From Planctomycetota bacterium (lineage in GTDB: Bacteria > Planctomycetota > SZUA-567), in assembly GCA_031270145.1 (NCBI GenBank), contig JAISYD010000049.1, positions 1 through 19,045 of the forward strand: 19,045 bases of DNA. Direction: 5' to 3'. The notes under the pieces are model-generated. The model was not told the DNA's origin and did no database searches. It was given only the letters and a program-made list of their open reading frames with translations. Shown here piece after piece: positions 7,051-14,353 of the stretch (its first letter is position 1; every line of letters begins with the position of its first letter). Position numbers and translations under genes: made by a program.

Positions 7051-8625
7051 ATGGGGAAAAGCGGCGCTTCCCAAAGGGGCGATGACTGCTCCCGGCACCT
7101 GCGGCGGGCGGAATATTACCAGGCCGAAGGCTTGCCCGGACAGGCCTTGGCCGAATTGAACCGGGCGGTGACGGCGGCGCCGGGGGAGGCGGAAGCCCGC
7201 CTCAGCCGGGCCGAATGCCTGCGGCGCCAGGGCCGCCTCGCCGAAGCCGAGGAGGATCTGAGGGCGGCGGCCAGGCTGGCGCCGGACAATCCCGAACCTC
7301 AGGTCATCCTGGCCCAGACCCTGGCGGCCGGGCGCCGCTTCGCCGCCGCCCTCGCCTGCCTGACCCGGGCGGAAAGAATAGATTCCTCCTGGCACCGCCT
7401 CCATCTTATCCGGGGGGATATCCTCCTCGCCCTGGACAACCGGCCGGCGGCGGCCGAGTCCTACCGGCGGGCGATTGAACTGGCGCCGGGGAAGCTCGAG
7501 GCCAGGACGGCCCTCGCCCACCTCCTCCTGGAACTGGGGAGAAGCCCGGAAGCGGCGGAACTGGCCGACTCGATTTTGGCCCTGGCCCCGAATTCGGCCG
7601 AGGCCAGGCTGGTCAAGTCGCTTCACCTCGCCGCCGGCGGCAAATTGGAGCCCGCCCTGGCGGAATTGAACCTGGCGGTGCGATCCAACCCGCTCCACGT
7701 CCGGGCGCGGCTGGAAAGGGGCGCGGTTTTCCTGGCCCTGAACCGCCTGGACGAAGCCTGCCAGGACTTCCAGCGGGTGACCGGGCTGGAGCCGGACAAC
7801 GTCCGGGCCTGGTACGGCCTGGGCGAAAGCTCCTGGCGCTCCGGCCGGGCCCGGGAGGCGATCGAGGCCTACACCCGGATTGTCGATTTGGGCCAGGCGA
7901 ATTCCGAGGCGTACCTGGGCCGGGCCGAGGCCCTGTCCCTGGCGGGCCGGCGCCGGGAGGCCGTGGCCGACTGCGACTTGGCCCTGGAAAGGGATCCCCT
8001 CAATCCCGACATCCACGCCAAGCGCGGCCAATTGAACCTGGAACTGAATCGCTTCGACGAGGCCCTCGGGGATTTGAACCGGGCCATCGCCCTGGACGGC
8101 GATCTGGTCGAGGCGATTGTCGCCCGGGGCGAGCTTCGGGATCGCCGGGGGGACGCCGGCGGCGCCGTCGCCGACTTCGCCGCCGCCGTCAGGCTCAACC
8201 CCGATGATCCCGACCTGATATTCCGCTGGCTGCGATCCCTTGGCGACACCGGCGACCACCCCACCGCGCTCCGCCTGCTGGAACTTGAAATCGGCCGGCA
8301 TTCCCAGTCCGTTTCCCTGATCCTGCTGAAAGGGGACCTGTTGGCCGAATCCGGATGCCCGGAGGAGGCCGAGGCCTGCTACCGGGAGGCGATCCGGCAG
8401 ATCCCCAACGAGATCGAACCCTACCTCCGCCTGGCGGAATTCCACGAGAAAGGCGCCGATCTCCCGGCGGCCCTGGCCGATTTGGACCAGGCCCTCGCGG
8501 TCGAACCCACCGATCCCTTCCCCCTCCTGATGCTGGCCGACCTGCTGGAGCGCCTGGGGCGCCCCGCCGAGGCGGATCGCCGGCGCCTCCAGGCCCGGCG
8601 CCTGCGCCGGCTCCGGAGCCGGTGA
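7051..8625 (+). CDS. Tetratricopeptide-repeat protein (all-TPR)
   Basis: The 524-aa protein is made almost wholly of 34-residue TPR units, about 14 of them from residue 18 to the end. Each has the usual pattern of small residues at positions 8 and 20 and Pro near 32 (for example GRLAEAEEDLRAAARLAPDN). Such solenoids are protein-protein interaction scaffolds. There is no signal peptide, membrane segment or catalytic domain, so it is a cytosolic adaptor of unknown partner. The C-terminus is very Arg-rich (final 20 residues) and might contact nucleic acid or a membrane. The start is set by AAGGAG (7041-7046) just before the ATG. The stop overlaps a GTG that could start the Nudix gene, so the two genes are probably co-translated. 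Confidence 0.9.
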   Translation: MGKSGASQRGDDCSRHLRRAEYYQAEGLPGQALAELNRAVTAAPGEAEARLSRAECLRRQGRLAEAEEDLRAAARLAPDNPEPQVILAQTLAAGRRFAAALACLTRAERIDSSWHRLHLIRGDILLALDNRPAAAESYRRAIELAPGKLEARTALAHLLLELGRSPEAAELADSILALAPNSAEARLVKSLHLAAGGKLEPALAELNLAVRSNPLHVRARLERGAVFLALNRLDEACQDFQRVTGLEPDNVRAWYGLGESSWRSGRAREAIEAYTRIVDLGQANSEAYLGRAEALSLAGRRREAVADCDLALERDPLNPDIHAKRGQLNLELNRFDEALGDLNRAIALDGDLVEAIVARGELRDRRGDAGGAVADFAAAVRLNPDDPDLIFRWLRSLGDTGDHPTALRLLELEIGRHSQSVSLILLKGDLLAESGCPEEAEACYREAIRQIPNEIEPYLRLAEFHEKGADLPAALADLDQALAVEPTDPFPLLMLADLLERLGRPAEADRRRLQARRLRRLRSR

Positions 8626-8630
8626 ACGCC

Positions 8631-9212
8631 ATGGCCGGGAGCGGCGAACCGGAGATCACCGGAGAGGCGGTAATGGCGGCTGGCCGCTTCGTGGTCGCCA
8701 AGCGCCTCCGCTGGCGGGACGCCCGGGGGGTCGAGCGCGAATGGGAAGCCGCCGATCGGTTGGACGATCGCGGGGCGGTCCTGGTCATCGCCTGGCTAAA
8801 GCCCTCCGACCGGCTGCTCCTGATTCGCCAATTTCGCCCGCCCGCCCGCCGCCCGGTGCTGGAATTCCCCGCCGGCATGCTTAACGACGGCGAAAGCCCG
8901 GCCGCCGCCGCCGTCCGGGAACTCCGCGAGGAGACCGGCTACCTCGCCGGGGAAGTCCGCCTGGGCCCGGCCGCCTATAGCACTCCCGGCCTGTCCGGGG
9001 AGCTGGTCTTCACGGCCGAGACGGAAATCGACGAAACCGCCCCCGGCAACCTCCGCCCGGAGACCGAATTCGATCCGTCCGAATCCATTGAAACCATTCT
9101 AGTTCCCCGATTGGATCTGGCCGCCTTTTATCGCCGCGAAATTCGGGCGGGAAGCGCCTTCGACGCCAAGCTGGCCGCCTACCTGGCCGGGCTGGCGGGC
9201 CGGGAGGCCTGA
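8631..9212 (+). CDS. Nudix hydrolase, ADP-ribose pyrophosphatase type
   Basis: The 193-aa protein has a complete Nudix box: Gly82, Glu88, Arg96-Glu97, Glu100-Glu101 and Gly103, with the metal-binding REx2EE core. The preceding strand LLLIRQFRPPARRPVLEFPAG and the following AAYSTPGLSGE are typical of the NudF/ADP-ribose pyrophosphatase group, which hydrolyses ADP-ribose or related nucleoside diphosphate sugars. The N-terminal domain (GRFVVAKRLRWRDARG) also fits. Start choice is uncertain: GTG 8622 overlaps the TPR stop, ATG 8631 lacks a good RBS, and ATG 8673 has GGAGAGG in front but would cut into the aligned N-terminus (EAV-MAAGRF). I keep 8631. Confidence 0.85.
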   Translation: MAGSGEPEITGEAVMAAGRFVVAKRLRWRDARGVEREWEAADRLDDRGAVLVIAWLKPSDRLLLIRQFRPPARRPVLEFPAGMLNDGESPAAAAVRELREETGYLAGEVRLGPAAYSTPGLSGELVFTAETEIDETAPGNLRPETEFDPSESIETILVPRLDLAAFYRREIRAGSAFDAKLAAYLAGLAGREA

Positions 9213-9250
9213 GTGGCGTTGTTAAATGCCGGATCGTCGGGTTATGCCTC
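9213..9250 (-). repeat. Solo arm of the palindromic repeat
   Basis: Bases from 9218, GTTGTTAAATGCCGGATCGT followed by CGGGTTAT, match one outer arm of the complete repeat at 342-499, with one C missing. The adjoining bases to about 9243 also match. No inner hairpin or second arm follows. It lies directly after the Nudix stop and about 50 bases before the peroxiredoxin start, so it is a truncated or recombined remnant. Confidence 0.8.
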
Positions 9251-9298
9251 AAGGGAAACCAAACGTTATCCCCCGGAAATTTTCGAAAGGAGAACCGG

Positions 9299-9847
9299 AT
9301 GAAAACCATCAACGACAAACTGGAGGAGTTTTCGGTCACCGGAGTCAAGCCCGGATTCAACGACCCCGAGGAAAACGGCGAATCGGCCTTTGAAACCCTC
9401 ACCGCCGCCTCCTTTCCCGGGAAATGGAAAGTCATCTATTTTTATCCCAAGGACTTCACTTTCGTCTGCCCCACCGAAATAGCCGAATACAACAAGCTGG
9501 CCGGCGAATTCGCCCGGAGGAACGCCGTGCTCCTGGGCGGTTCCCTGGACAACGAGTTCGTCAAGCTCGCCTGGCGCCGGGATCATCAATGGCTTAATCG
9601 GCTTGGCCATTGGCAATTCGCCGATCCCACCGGATCCCTGATCGATCAATTGGGAATCCGGGATCGGACGGCGGGAGTGGCCTTGCGGGCGACCTTCATC
9701 GTGGATCCCGACAACCTCATCAAGCACGTCACCGTGAACACCCTGGAGGTCGGGAGGAACGCGGCGGAGGCTCTGCGCCTCCTGGACGCCCTGCAAACCG
9801 GGGAACTGTGCGCCTGCAACCGGCCAATCGGCGGCGCCACCCTGTAG
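9299..9847 (+). CDS. ahpC: AhpC/Prx1-type 2-Cys peroxiredoxin
   Basis: The 182-aa thiol peroxidase reduces hydrogen peroxide, alkyl hydroperoxides or peroxynitrite. The active-site motif has Pro50, Thr54 and peroxidatic Cys57 (FTFVCPTEI), with supporting Arg130. Near the C-terminus ELCACNR supplies Cys171 and Cys173, a CxC arrangement like that of mycobacterial AhpC rather than the single resolving Cys of enterobacterial AhpC. Its reductant (AhpF, AhpD or a thioredoxin system) is not encoded next to it. The start follows AAAGGAG (9286-9292). There is no signal peptide, so it is cytosolic. A truncated repeat arm lies in its upstream region. Confidence 0.93.
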   Translation: MKTINDKLEEFSVTGVKPGFNDPEENGESAFETLTAASFPGKWKVIYFYPKDFTFVCPTEIAEYNKLAGEFARRNAVLLGGSLDNEFVKLAWRRDHQWLNRLGHWQFADPTGSLIDQLGIRDRTAGVALRATFIVDPDNLIKHVTVNTLEVGRNAAEALRLLDALQTGELCACNRPIGGATL

Positions 9848-9888
9848 GGAGGAAAGTTGCGAATCCGGACGGGAGGAGGAGGGCGGAA

Positions 9889-10728
9889 ATGCTCACCAAG
9901 GAAAAAATCCGGGAACTGGAGGAGCAGGCGCGGAAAACGCGCATTCTCGTCCTGAGAATGCTGAATGCCATCGGGGCCGGACATCTGGGCGGCTCCCTGT
10001 CGGTGGTCGAGGTCCTGACCATCCTCTATTTCCAACGGATGAACCTCCGGCCGGCCGAGCCCCGCTGGCCGGACCGGGATCGGCTGGTGCTGTCCAAGGG
10101 GCACGCCGGGCCGGCGCTTTACGCCACCCTGGCCTACCGGGGGTATTTCCCGGTGGAGGAATGCCTTACCCTGAACCAGCCGGGAACCCTGCTTCCCAGC
10201 CACTGCGACATGACCAGGACCATCGGAATCGACATGACGGCCGGATCCCTGGGCCAGGGATTGTCGGCGGCGGTGGGGATGGCCCTGGCCGGCAAGCTGG
10301 ACCGGAAGGATTACCGGGTCTACGCGGTGGTCGGGGACGGCGAGGCGCAGGAGGGGCAAATCTGGGAGGCCCTGATGTACGCCGCCCACCGGAAGCTCGA
10401 CAACCTGACGGTTTTCCTCGACTACAACAAGCTCCAGATCGACGGCCCGGTGGCCGAGATCAACGGCCTGGAACCGCTGGCCGCCAAGACCGAGGCCTTC
10501 GGCCTGTTCACCCAGAGGATCGACGGGCACGACTTCGCCGCCCTCGACCGGGCCCTGGACGCGGCCGGGGGGACCGCCGGCCGGCCGGCCATGATAATCC
10601 TCGACACCGTCAAGGCCAAGGGCGCCTGCTTCGCGGAGGGGCAGCTTTCCTCCCACCACCGGGCGGTGAGCGACGACGATCTCAAGGCCGCCCTGGCGGC
10701 GCTGGACGCGAAGGGAGGGGCCAACTGA
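9889..10728 (+). CDS. Transketolase, N-terminal (TPP-binding) subunit
   Basis: The 279-aa protein is the first half of a split transketolase, the pentose phosphate enzyme that moves two-carbon units between ketose and aldose phosphates. It has the GDG...N thiamine diphosphate-magnesium motif (Gly149-Asp-Gly151 through Asn180), the substrate-side histidines in GAGHLGG (His32) and SKGHAGPALY (His72), and the GSLGQGLS segment. GGAGGAGGG lies just upstream of the ATG at 9889. Its stop codon overlaps the start of the C-terminal subunit (TGATG at 10726-10730), guaranteeing paired synthesis. Split transketolases are common in several anaerobic and thermophilic bacteria and in archaea. A related two-subunit enzyme such as a DXS-like or apulose transketolase cannot be excluded. 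Confidence 0.92.
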   Translation: MLTKEKIRELEEQARKTRILVLRMLNAIGAGHLGGSLSVVEVLTILYFQRMNLRPAEPRWPDRDRLVLSKGHAGPALYATLAYRGYFPVEECLTLNQPGTLLPSHCDMTRTIGIDMTAGSLGQGLSAAVGMALAGKLDRKDYRVYAVVGDGEAQEGQIWEALMYAAHRKLDNLTVFLDYNKLQIDGPVAEINGLEPLAAKTEAFGLFTQRIDGHDFAALDRALDAAGGTAGRPAMIILDTVKAKGACFAEGQLSSHHRAVSDDDLKAALAALDAKGGAN

Positions 10729-11681
10729 TGCCATTCCAACTCGATGACCGGGAAATGCGGGAGGTTTACTGCCAAACCCTCGCCGATCTGGCGGAAAGGG
10801 ACGGGCGCATCGTCCTCCTGGAGGCGGATTTGATGCGGGCGGTCGGCACCCTGCCCTTCCGGGACCGCTTTCCCGAGCGATCCTTCGACGTGGGGGTGGC
10901 CGAGGCCAACCTGGTGGGGGTGGCCGCCGGGCTCGCCGCCTGCGGCAAGATCCCCTTCGTCCACACCTTCGGGCCCTTCGCGGCCCGCCGGGCCTGCGAT
11001 CAGATAACCATCTCGGTCGCCTACAGCCGCCTCAACGTCAAGATAGTCGGGGCCGATCCGGGGGTGTCCTCCGAATTGAACGGGGGCACCCACATGGCCC
11101 TGGAGGACGCCGCGATCATGCGGGTCGTCCCCGCCATGCTGATTTTCGAGCCGGTGGACAACGCCCAGCTCGTCCAGGCCATTCCCCAAATCGTCGCCCA
11201 TCCGGGGCCGTGCTACCTGCGACTGTTCCGGAAAAAAGCCCCGAAAATCTTCCCCCCCGACTACAAATTCACCCTGGGGAAGGCGGACGTCCTCCGGGAC
11301 GGGGCCGACCTGGCGATTTTCGCGGGGGGCCTCCTCGTCCACAAGGCGCTGGAGGCGGCGGAACAACTGGCCGGGGAAGGGATAGGGGCGGCGGTGATCA
11401 ATATCCACACCCTGAAACCCCTGGACGGCGACTGCGTCCTCTCCTTCGCCAAGCGCTGCCGGGCGGTGGTGACGGCCGAGAACAACAGCCGGATCGGCGG
11501 CCTGGGGGGGGCGGTGTGCGAATTCCTCTCGGAAAACCTGCCCACCCCGGTGATCCGGGTGGGGGTGAACGACCGCTTCGGCGAGGTCGGCCTCATGCCC
11601 TACCTCCATAAGGCCCTGGAGGTGGACGTCGGGGACATCGCGGCGGCGGCGAAAAGGGCGCTGGCCCTGAAGAAAAAATAG
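10728..11681 (+). CDS. Transketolase, C-terminal (pyrimidine-binding) subunit
   Basis: The 317-aa protein supplies the pyrimidine-binding and C-terminal domains of the split enzyme. Glu59 in DVGVAEANLVG is the conserved Glu that activates the thiamine aminopyrimidine, and GGTHMALED (119-127) is the usual loop after it. The last third (from about 190) is the transketolase C-terminal domain with AENNSRIGGLGGAV. It starts inside the stop of its partner and has no separate promoter. Downstream lies a perfect 24-base palindrome at 11713-11736 that may end or stabilise the transcript. Confidence 0.92.
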   Translation: MPFQLDDREMREVYCQTLADLAERDGRIVLLEADLMRAVGTLPFRDRFPERSFDVGVAEANLVGVAAGLAACGKIPFVHTFGPFAARRACDQITISVAYSRLNVKIVGADPGVSSELNGGTHMALEDAAIMRVVPAMLIFEPVDNAQLVQAIPQIVAHPGPCYLRLFRKKAPKIFPPDYKFTLGKADVLRDGADLAIFAGGLLVHKALEAAEQLAGEGIGAAVINIHTLKPLDGDCVLSFAKRCRAVVTAENNSRIGGLGGAVCEFLSENLPTPVIRVGVNDRFGEVGLMPYLHKALEVDVGDIAAAAKRALALKKK

Positions 11682-11712
11682 GGGAGGAAAGCCTTGCCTT
11701 TCGTCCATCCCG

Positions 11713-11736
11713 CCGGCCGGGGCCGGCCCCGGCCGG
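11713..11736. other. Perfect 24-base GC palindrome
   Basis: The first 12 bases (CCGGCCGGGGCC) are exactly complementary to the following 12. In RNA it would form a roughly 10-pair hairpin with a 4-base loop. No T run follows, so an intrinsic terminator is not supported. It lies between the transketolase C subunit and the Vat-like gene. Confidence 0.55.
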
Positions 11737-11752
11737 GGAGTTTCGAGGGCGA

Positions 11753-12391
11753 ATGACGATGGCGCGATCGCCCGATCCGAACAATCCCCGCCCCGTGCCG
11801 GGGTTCGACGTCACCTACGTCAAGCCGACCCTCGCCCGCCCCAACATCATCGTGGGCGACTTCACCTATTACAGCGGTCTCGACTTCGAGAGCCGCGTGA
11901 CCCACCACTATGATTTTTACGGGGACAAGCTGATTATCGGCAAGTTCTGCCAGATTGCGGCGGGAGTGGAATTCGTCATGAACGGGGCCAACCACCAAAT
12001 GAATTGCCTTTCAACGTTCCCCTTTTATATTTTCGAGAACTGGAGGGAAAATGCGCCCCCATTGGCCAAATTCCCGTTGAAAGGGGACACAATCGTCGGA
12101 AATGACGTTTGGATAGGGCGGGATGCCACGATATTGCCGGGAGTGAGGATAGGGGACGGGGCGATAATTGGAATGAAGAGCGTGGTGGGAAGGGACATCG
12201 ACCCCTATGCGGTGGCCGCCGGAAATCCGGCCAAGGTCGTCAGGAAAAGATTCGACGACGAATTGATAGAATTGATGTTGAAATTGAAATGGTGGGATTT
12301 GCCCATTGCCGAAATAATAGGATTGGCGCCGTTATTGCATGACGACAATATCGAGAATGCGAGGAGGAAATTGAAGGAAATCGTAAAATAG
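11753..12391 (+). CDS. Vat-like xenobiotic O-acetyltransferase (left-handed beta-helix)
   Basis: The 212-aa protein closely follows streptogramin A acetyltransferases such as VatD, which use acetyl-CoA to acetylate the drug hydroxyl. Shared blocks are DKLIIGKFCQIAAGV, FVMNGANHQM with catalytic His81, the GDTIVGNDVWIGRDATILPGV hexapeptide stretch in several turns, and the C-terminal AAGNPAKVV...RFD...KWWDLPI. Relatives also include CatB chloramphenicol acetyltransferases and uncharacterised chromosomal homologues, so resistance is possible but not shown. From about 12000 to the end the gene is poorer in GC and uses TTG, ATA, AGG and GGA codons more than its neighbours. A second in-frame ATG at 11759 is an alternative start; the RBS is weak for both. 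Confidence 0.88.
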   Translation: MTMARSPDPNNPRPVPGFDVTYVKPTLARPNIIVGDFTYYSGLDFESRVTHHYDFYGDKLIIGKFCQIAAGVEFVMNGANHQMNCLSTFPFYIFENWRENAPPLAKFPLKGDTIVGNDVWIGRDATILPGVRIGDGAIIGMKSVVGRDIDPYAVAAGNPAKVVRKRFDDELIELMLKLKWWDLPIAEIIGLAPLLHDDNIENARRKLKEIVK

Positions 12392-12458
12392 GGGAAGGGG
12401 GCCCTGAATCGGCCCGGCGGGGTTCGCCGGGGATGAAGGGGAGGGGGAGACGAACGGC

Positions 12459-12911
12459 ATGGCCGATGAATCCGAAAACGACGAAAATCTTGATGTGCTG
12501 CAGAATATCGAATTCGCCGTCGTTTCGGCGACCGATGAATTCAAGGACGCGGACGATTACGACGTCATGCACGCCCTGGATATTCTTATAAAGGATTTCC
12601 GGGACTTCGAACGGGGCCGCGAACCCAAGAAACGCTCCCTCGAAGGGGCGGCCCAAGCCATTTTTCGGGACGTCATGGCCATTTGCCTTTGGCGAATGGG
12701 AAAAGGGGCGGCTCCAGGGGTTGCCGATGGCGAATCCGCCGCCCCGGAGGACATTCCCGAACCGCCGCCCCTGCCGGCGGCCACGCTTTCCCGCTGCCTG
12801 AAAAAAATCCGCAAATCCGTGGACAACTGGAACGGGGTCGGCGGCCGCCGCGGCTATCTCGAATTCATCCGCCGCTATTTTCCGCCGGGGAGCGCCGAAA
12901 AGAAGCCCTGA
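12459..12911 (+). CDS. Conserved hypothetical protein (LQNIE ... GGRxGYLxFI type)
   Basis: The 150-aa protein is acidic at its N-terminus, helical, and has no membrane segment. Its N-terminal VLQNIEFAVVSA and C-terminal segment LKKIRKSVDNWNGVGGRRGYLEFIRRYF (about 114-141) look like the conserved ends of a small family I recall from cyanobacteria, Chloroflexi and related genomes, where it has no assigned function. Between them is a Pro/Ala-rich linker (about 84-108). A strong purine-rich RBS (GGAGGGGGAGA ending near 12450) precedes the ATG. It follows the acetyltransferase by 67 bases on the same strand and is probably co-transcribed. No motif points to an enzyme. Confidence 0.75.
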   Translation: MADESENDENLDVLQNIEFAVVSATDEFKDADDYDVMHALDILIKDFRDFERGREPKKRSLEGAAQAIFRDVMAICLWRMGKGAAPGVADGESAAPEDIPEPPPLPAATLSRCLKKIRKSVDNWNGVGGRRGYLEFIRRYFPPGSAEKKP

Positions 12912-12952
12912 TTGCAAGGGTCCGCGAAGAAATCAAAAAAATAAATTTATGA

Positions 12953-12980
12953 TTGACTAGAAAAATTCATCTGATAGATT
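12953..12980 (+). promoter_or_regulatory. Extended -10 promoter with tandem repeat
   Basis: TTGACT (12953-12958), a 16-base spacer and TAGATT (12975-12980), with TG at 12972-12973, form a promoter of the same design as the one at 6918. TGATAGATTGTCTT (12972-12985) overlaps the -10 and recurs with one mismatch at 12989-13002, 17 bases on, suggesting a tandem regulator site. Any transcript toward the aldolase gene would carry a leader of about 470 bases. Confidence 0.5.
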
Positions 12981-13363
12981 GTCTTTCGTGATGGATTGTC
13001 TTATCGTCAGGCAAAAATTACGCCGAATGACAGACGGCTAGCCCTTGCCCGCCACAGGCGTCACCGGCATTGGGAAATGAAAAAGTGGCGTTTCAGGTCA
13101 TTTTCCTAGTAGGTTTACGAGATCATGACGCGTACGACGTTTGTATGACATGCAGTTAAACCGGTATAAATTGTCTGATGCCAGGTATAAGCCAAAACCA
13201 TTAAACGCCATAATGAATCATAGGTTCTTCGGCGCATTCCGGCGGGGATCCGAAAAACATCGGGGCTTTCTCCGCGAATCATTGAGCAATCTTATAACGC
13301 CGGTTTTTCATATGCGCGTCGCGGACAGTGATTGTGAAATAAGTTGTTTTTGGGCGAGTCCAT

Positions 13364-13405
13364 GCCCCGATGGGGCTTTCTGAAGCCGCCTGCCTGGGCG
13401 GGCGG
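13364..13405 (+). promoter_or_regulatory. Series of overlapping hairpins, possible attenuator
   Basis: Three stems share bases: GCCCC/GGGGC (13364-13376), GGCTT/AAGCC (13374-13387) and CCGCC/GGCGG extended by inner pairs (13386-13405). Neighbouring stems overlap by 2-3 bases, so forming one opposes the next. The last is followed by a T-rich AGTTTCCTTTC. This layout, 46 bases before the aldolase start, is compatible with transcription attenuation, but I recognise no known riboswitch or leader peptide. Confidence 0.35.
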
Positions 13406-13451
13406 AGTTTCCTTTCAATCATCGGTATTTTTGTTTCCAAGGAGCAAGCGA

Positions 13452-14237
13452 ATGAAGACTCTGAAGCAAAAGATGGCGGAACGCCCGGTATTGGGCATGA
13501 CCATCTACAGCGGTTCGCCCGCCGTCATCGACATCATTGGCCGCTGGGGGCTGGACTTCGCCTTCATCGACGCGGAACATACTTCCATGGGCATCGACAA
13601 CGACATGGAAAAGTTGTGCATGGCCGCCAAGATATCCGGCGTTAGCCCGCTCGTCCGCGTCACCCGCGTCGACGACATCGAAATCCGCAAATCCCTGGAA
13701 ATGGGCGCCGACGGCGTCATCATTCCCCATGTCAAAACCCTCGAGGAAGCCAAGGCCTGTGTGCGCGGCGCCAAATTTCCGCCCAAGGGCCGCCGCGGCA
13801 TCGACGGCACCGTCCGCGCCGCCCAGTTCGGCGCCAAGGGCTTCAGCTATGATGAATACTTCAAAGTCCAGGAGGACTGCCTCGTCATTCCCATGGCCGA
13901 GGATTTCGAATTCATGGACAACATCGACGCCATCCTCGACGTTCCCGGCATCGACGCCATCAACTTCGGCCCCGCCGATTACGCCTTATCCAAGTGCATG
14001 AAAACCTTCTACAATCTTGCCGAACCGGAAATCCGGAAAGCGCTAGGGGAAATCGTGGAAAAATCCCGCCAGCGCGGCGTCAAGGTCATGGCGCCGGTCA
14101 TTCCCCCCACCGCCGACAGCCTCAAGGCCGCCCTCGACGCCGGCGTCGGCATGCTCATCATGGGCAGCGACATGCTCAACCTGAATCGCGCCTGCGCCGC
14201 CATCATGGAAGCGGCGCAAAAGAATGCCCTGGCCTAG
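13452..14237 (+). CDS. HpcH/HpaI-family class II aldolase
   Basis: The 261-aa protein is a metal-dependent pyruvate aldolase of the HpaI/GarL/YfaU type, which cleaves 2-keto-3-deoxy sugar acids or 4-hydroxy-2-oxo acids to pyruvate and an aldehyde. The expected catalytic residues are present: His43 in DAEHTS, Arg69, metal ligand Glu150 in PMAED and Asp176 in FGPADY. The family's GADGVIIPHV segment is at about 86-94. The sequence KGRRGIDG (112-119) matches the family's usual G-RG block. The ATG at 13452 has AAGGAG (13439-13444) 7 bases upstream; the longer frame has none. It opens the right-hand block, followed by an SDR, a 2-hydroxyacid dehydrogenase and a TRAP transporter, consistent with a sugar-acid pathway. 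Substrate cannot be fixed from sequence. Confidence 0.9.
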   Translation: MKTLKQKMAERPVLGMTIYSGSPAVIDIIGRWGLDFAFIDAEHTSMGIDNDMEKLCMAAKISGVSPLVRVTRVDDIEIRKSLEMGADGVIIPHVKTLEEAKACVRGAKFPPKGRRGIDGTVRAAQFGAKGFSYDEYFKVQEDCLVIPMAEDFEFMDNIDAILDVPGIDAINFGPADYALSKCMKTFYNLAEPEIRKALGEIVEKSRQRGVKVMAPVIPPTADSLKAALDAGVGMLIMGSDMLNLNRACAAIMEAAQKNALA

Positions 14238-14353
14238 AACGAAAGGGCGAAAAACAAACGGATGCGCATTGTTCTCCACCGGACGGCGGCATATTCGGCG
14301 GGCGGATACGGCATCGACTTTCCGGCAAATCTTCATGTAAAGGCAACCGCATT

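Larger units (their letters stand above)
12912..13451. other. 540-base regulatory/leader region upstream of the aldolase cluster
   Basis: It contains the promoter and tandem repeat at 12953-13002, a second weaker promoter-like pair (TTGTAT 13141-13146 and TATAAA 13165-13170, 18-base spacer), two GGTATAA boxes 21 bases apart (13163 and 13184), and the hairpin series at 13364-13405. Its base composition is clearly richer in A/T than the flanking genes. Short frames here (for example 13141-13383) lack an RBS and recognisable features, so I call no gene. Confidence 0.55.

Noticed and set aside
6772..8445. Long reverse-strand frame (557 aa) opposite the TPR gene
   Set aside because: It is a Gly/Gln/Pro-rich shadow of the repeat-coding strand without family character. 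The + strand gives clear TPR periodicity and an RBS.
13141..13383. Small + strand frame (80 aa) in the aldolase leader
   Set aside because: No RBS, no recognisable features, and it runs through the hairpin region.
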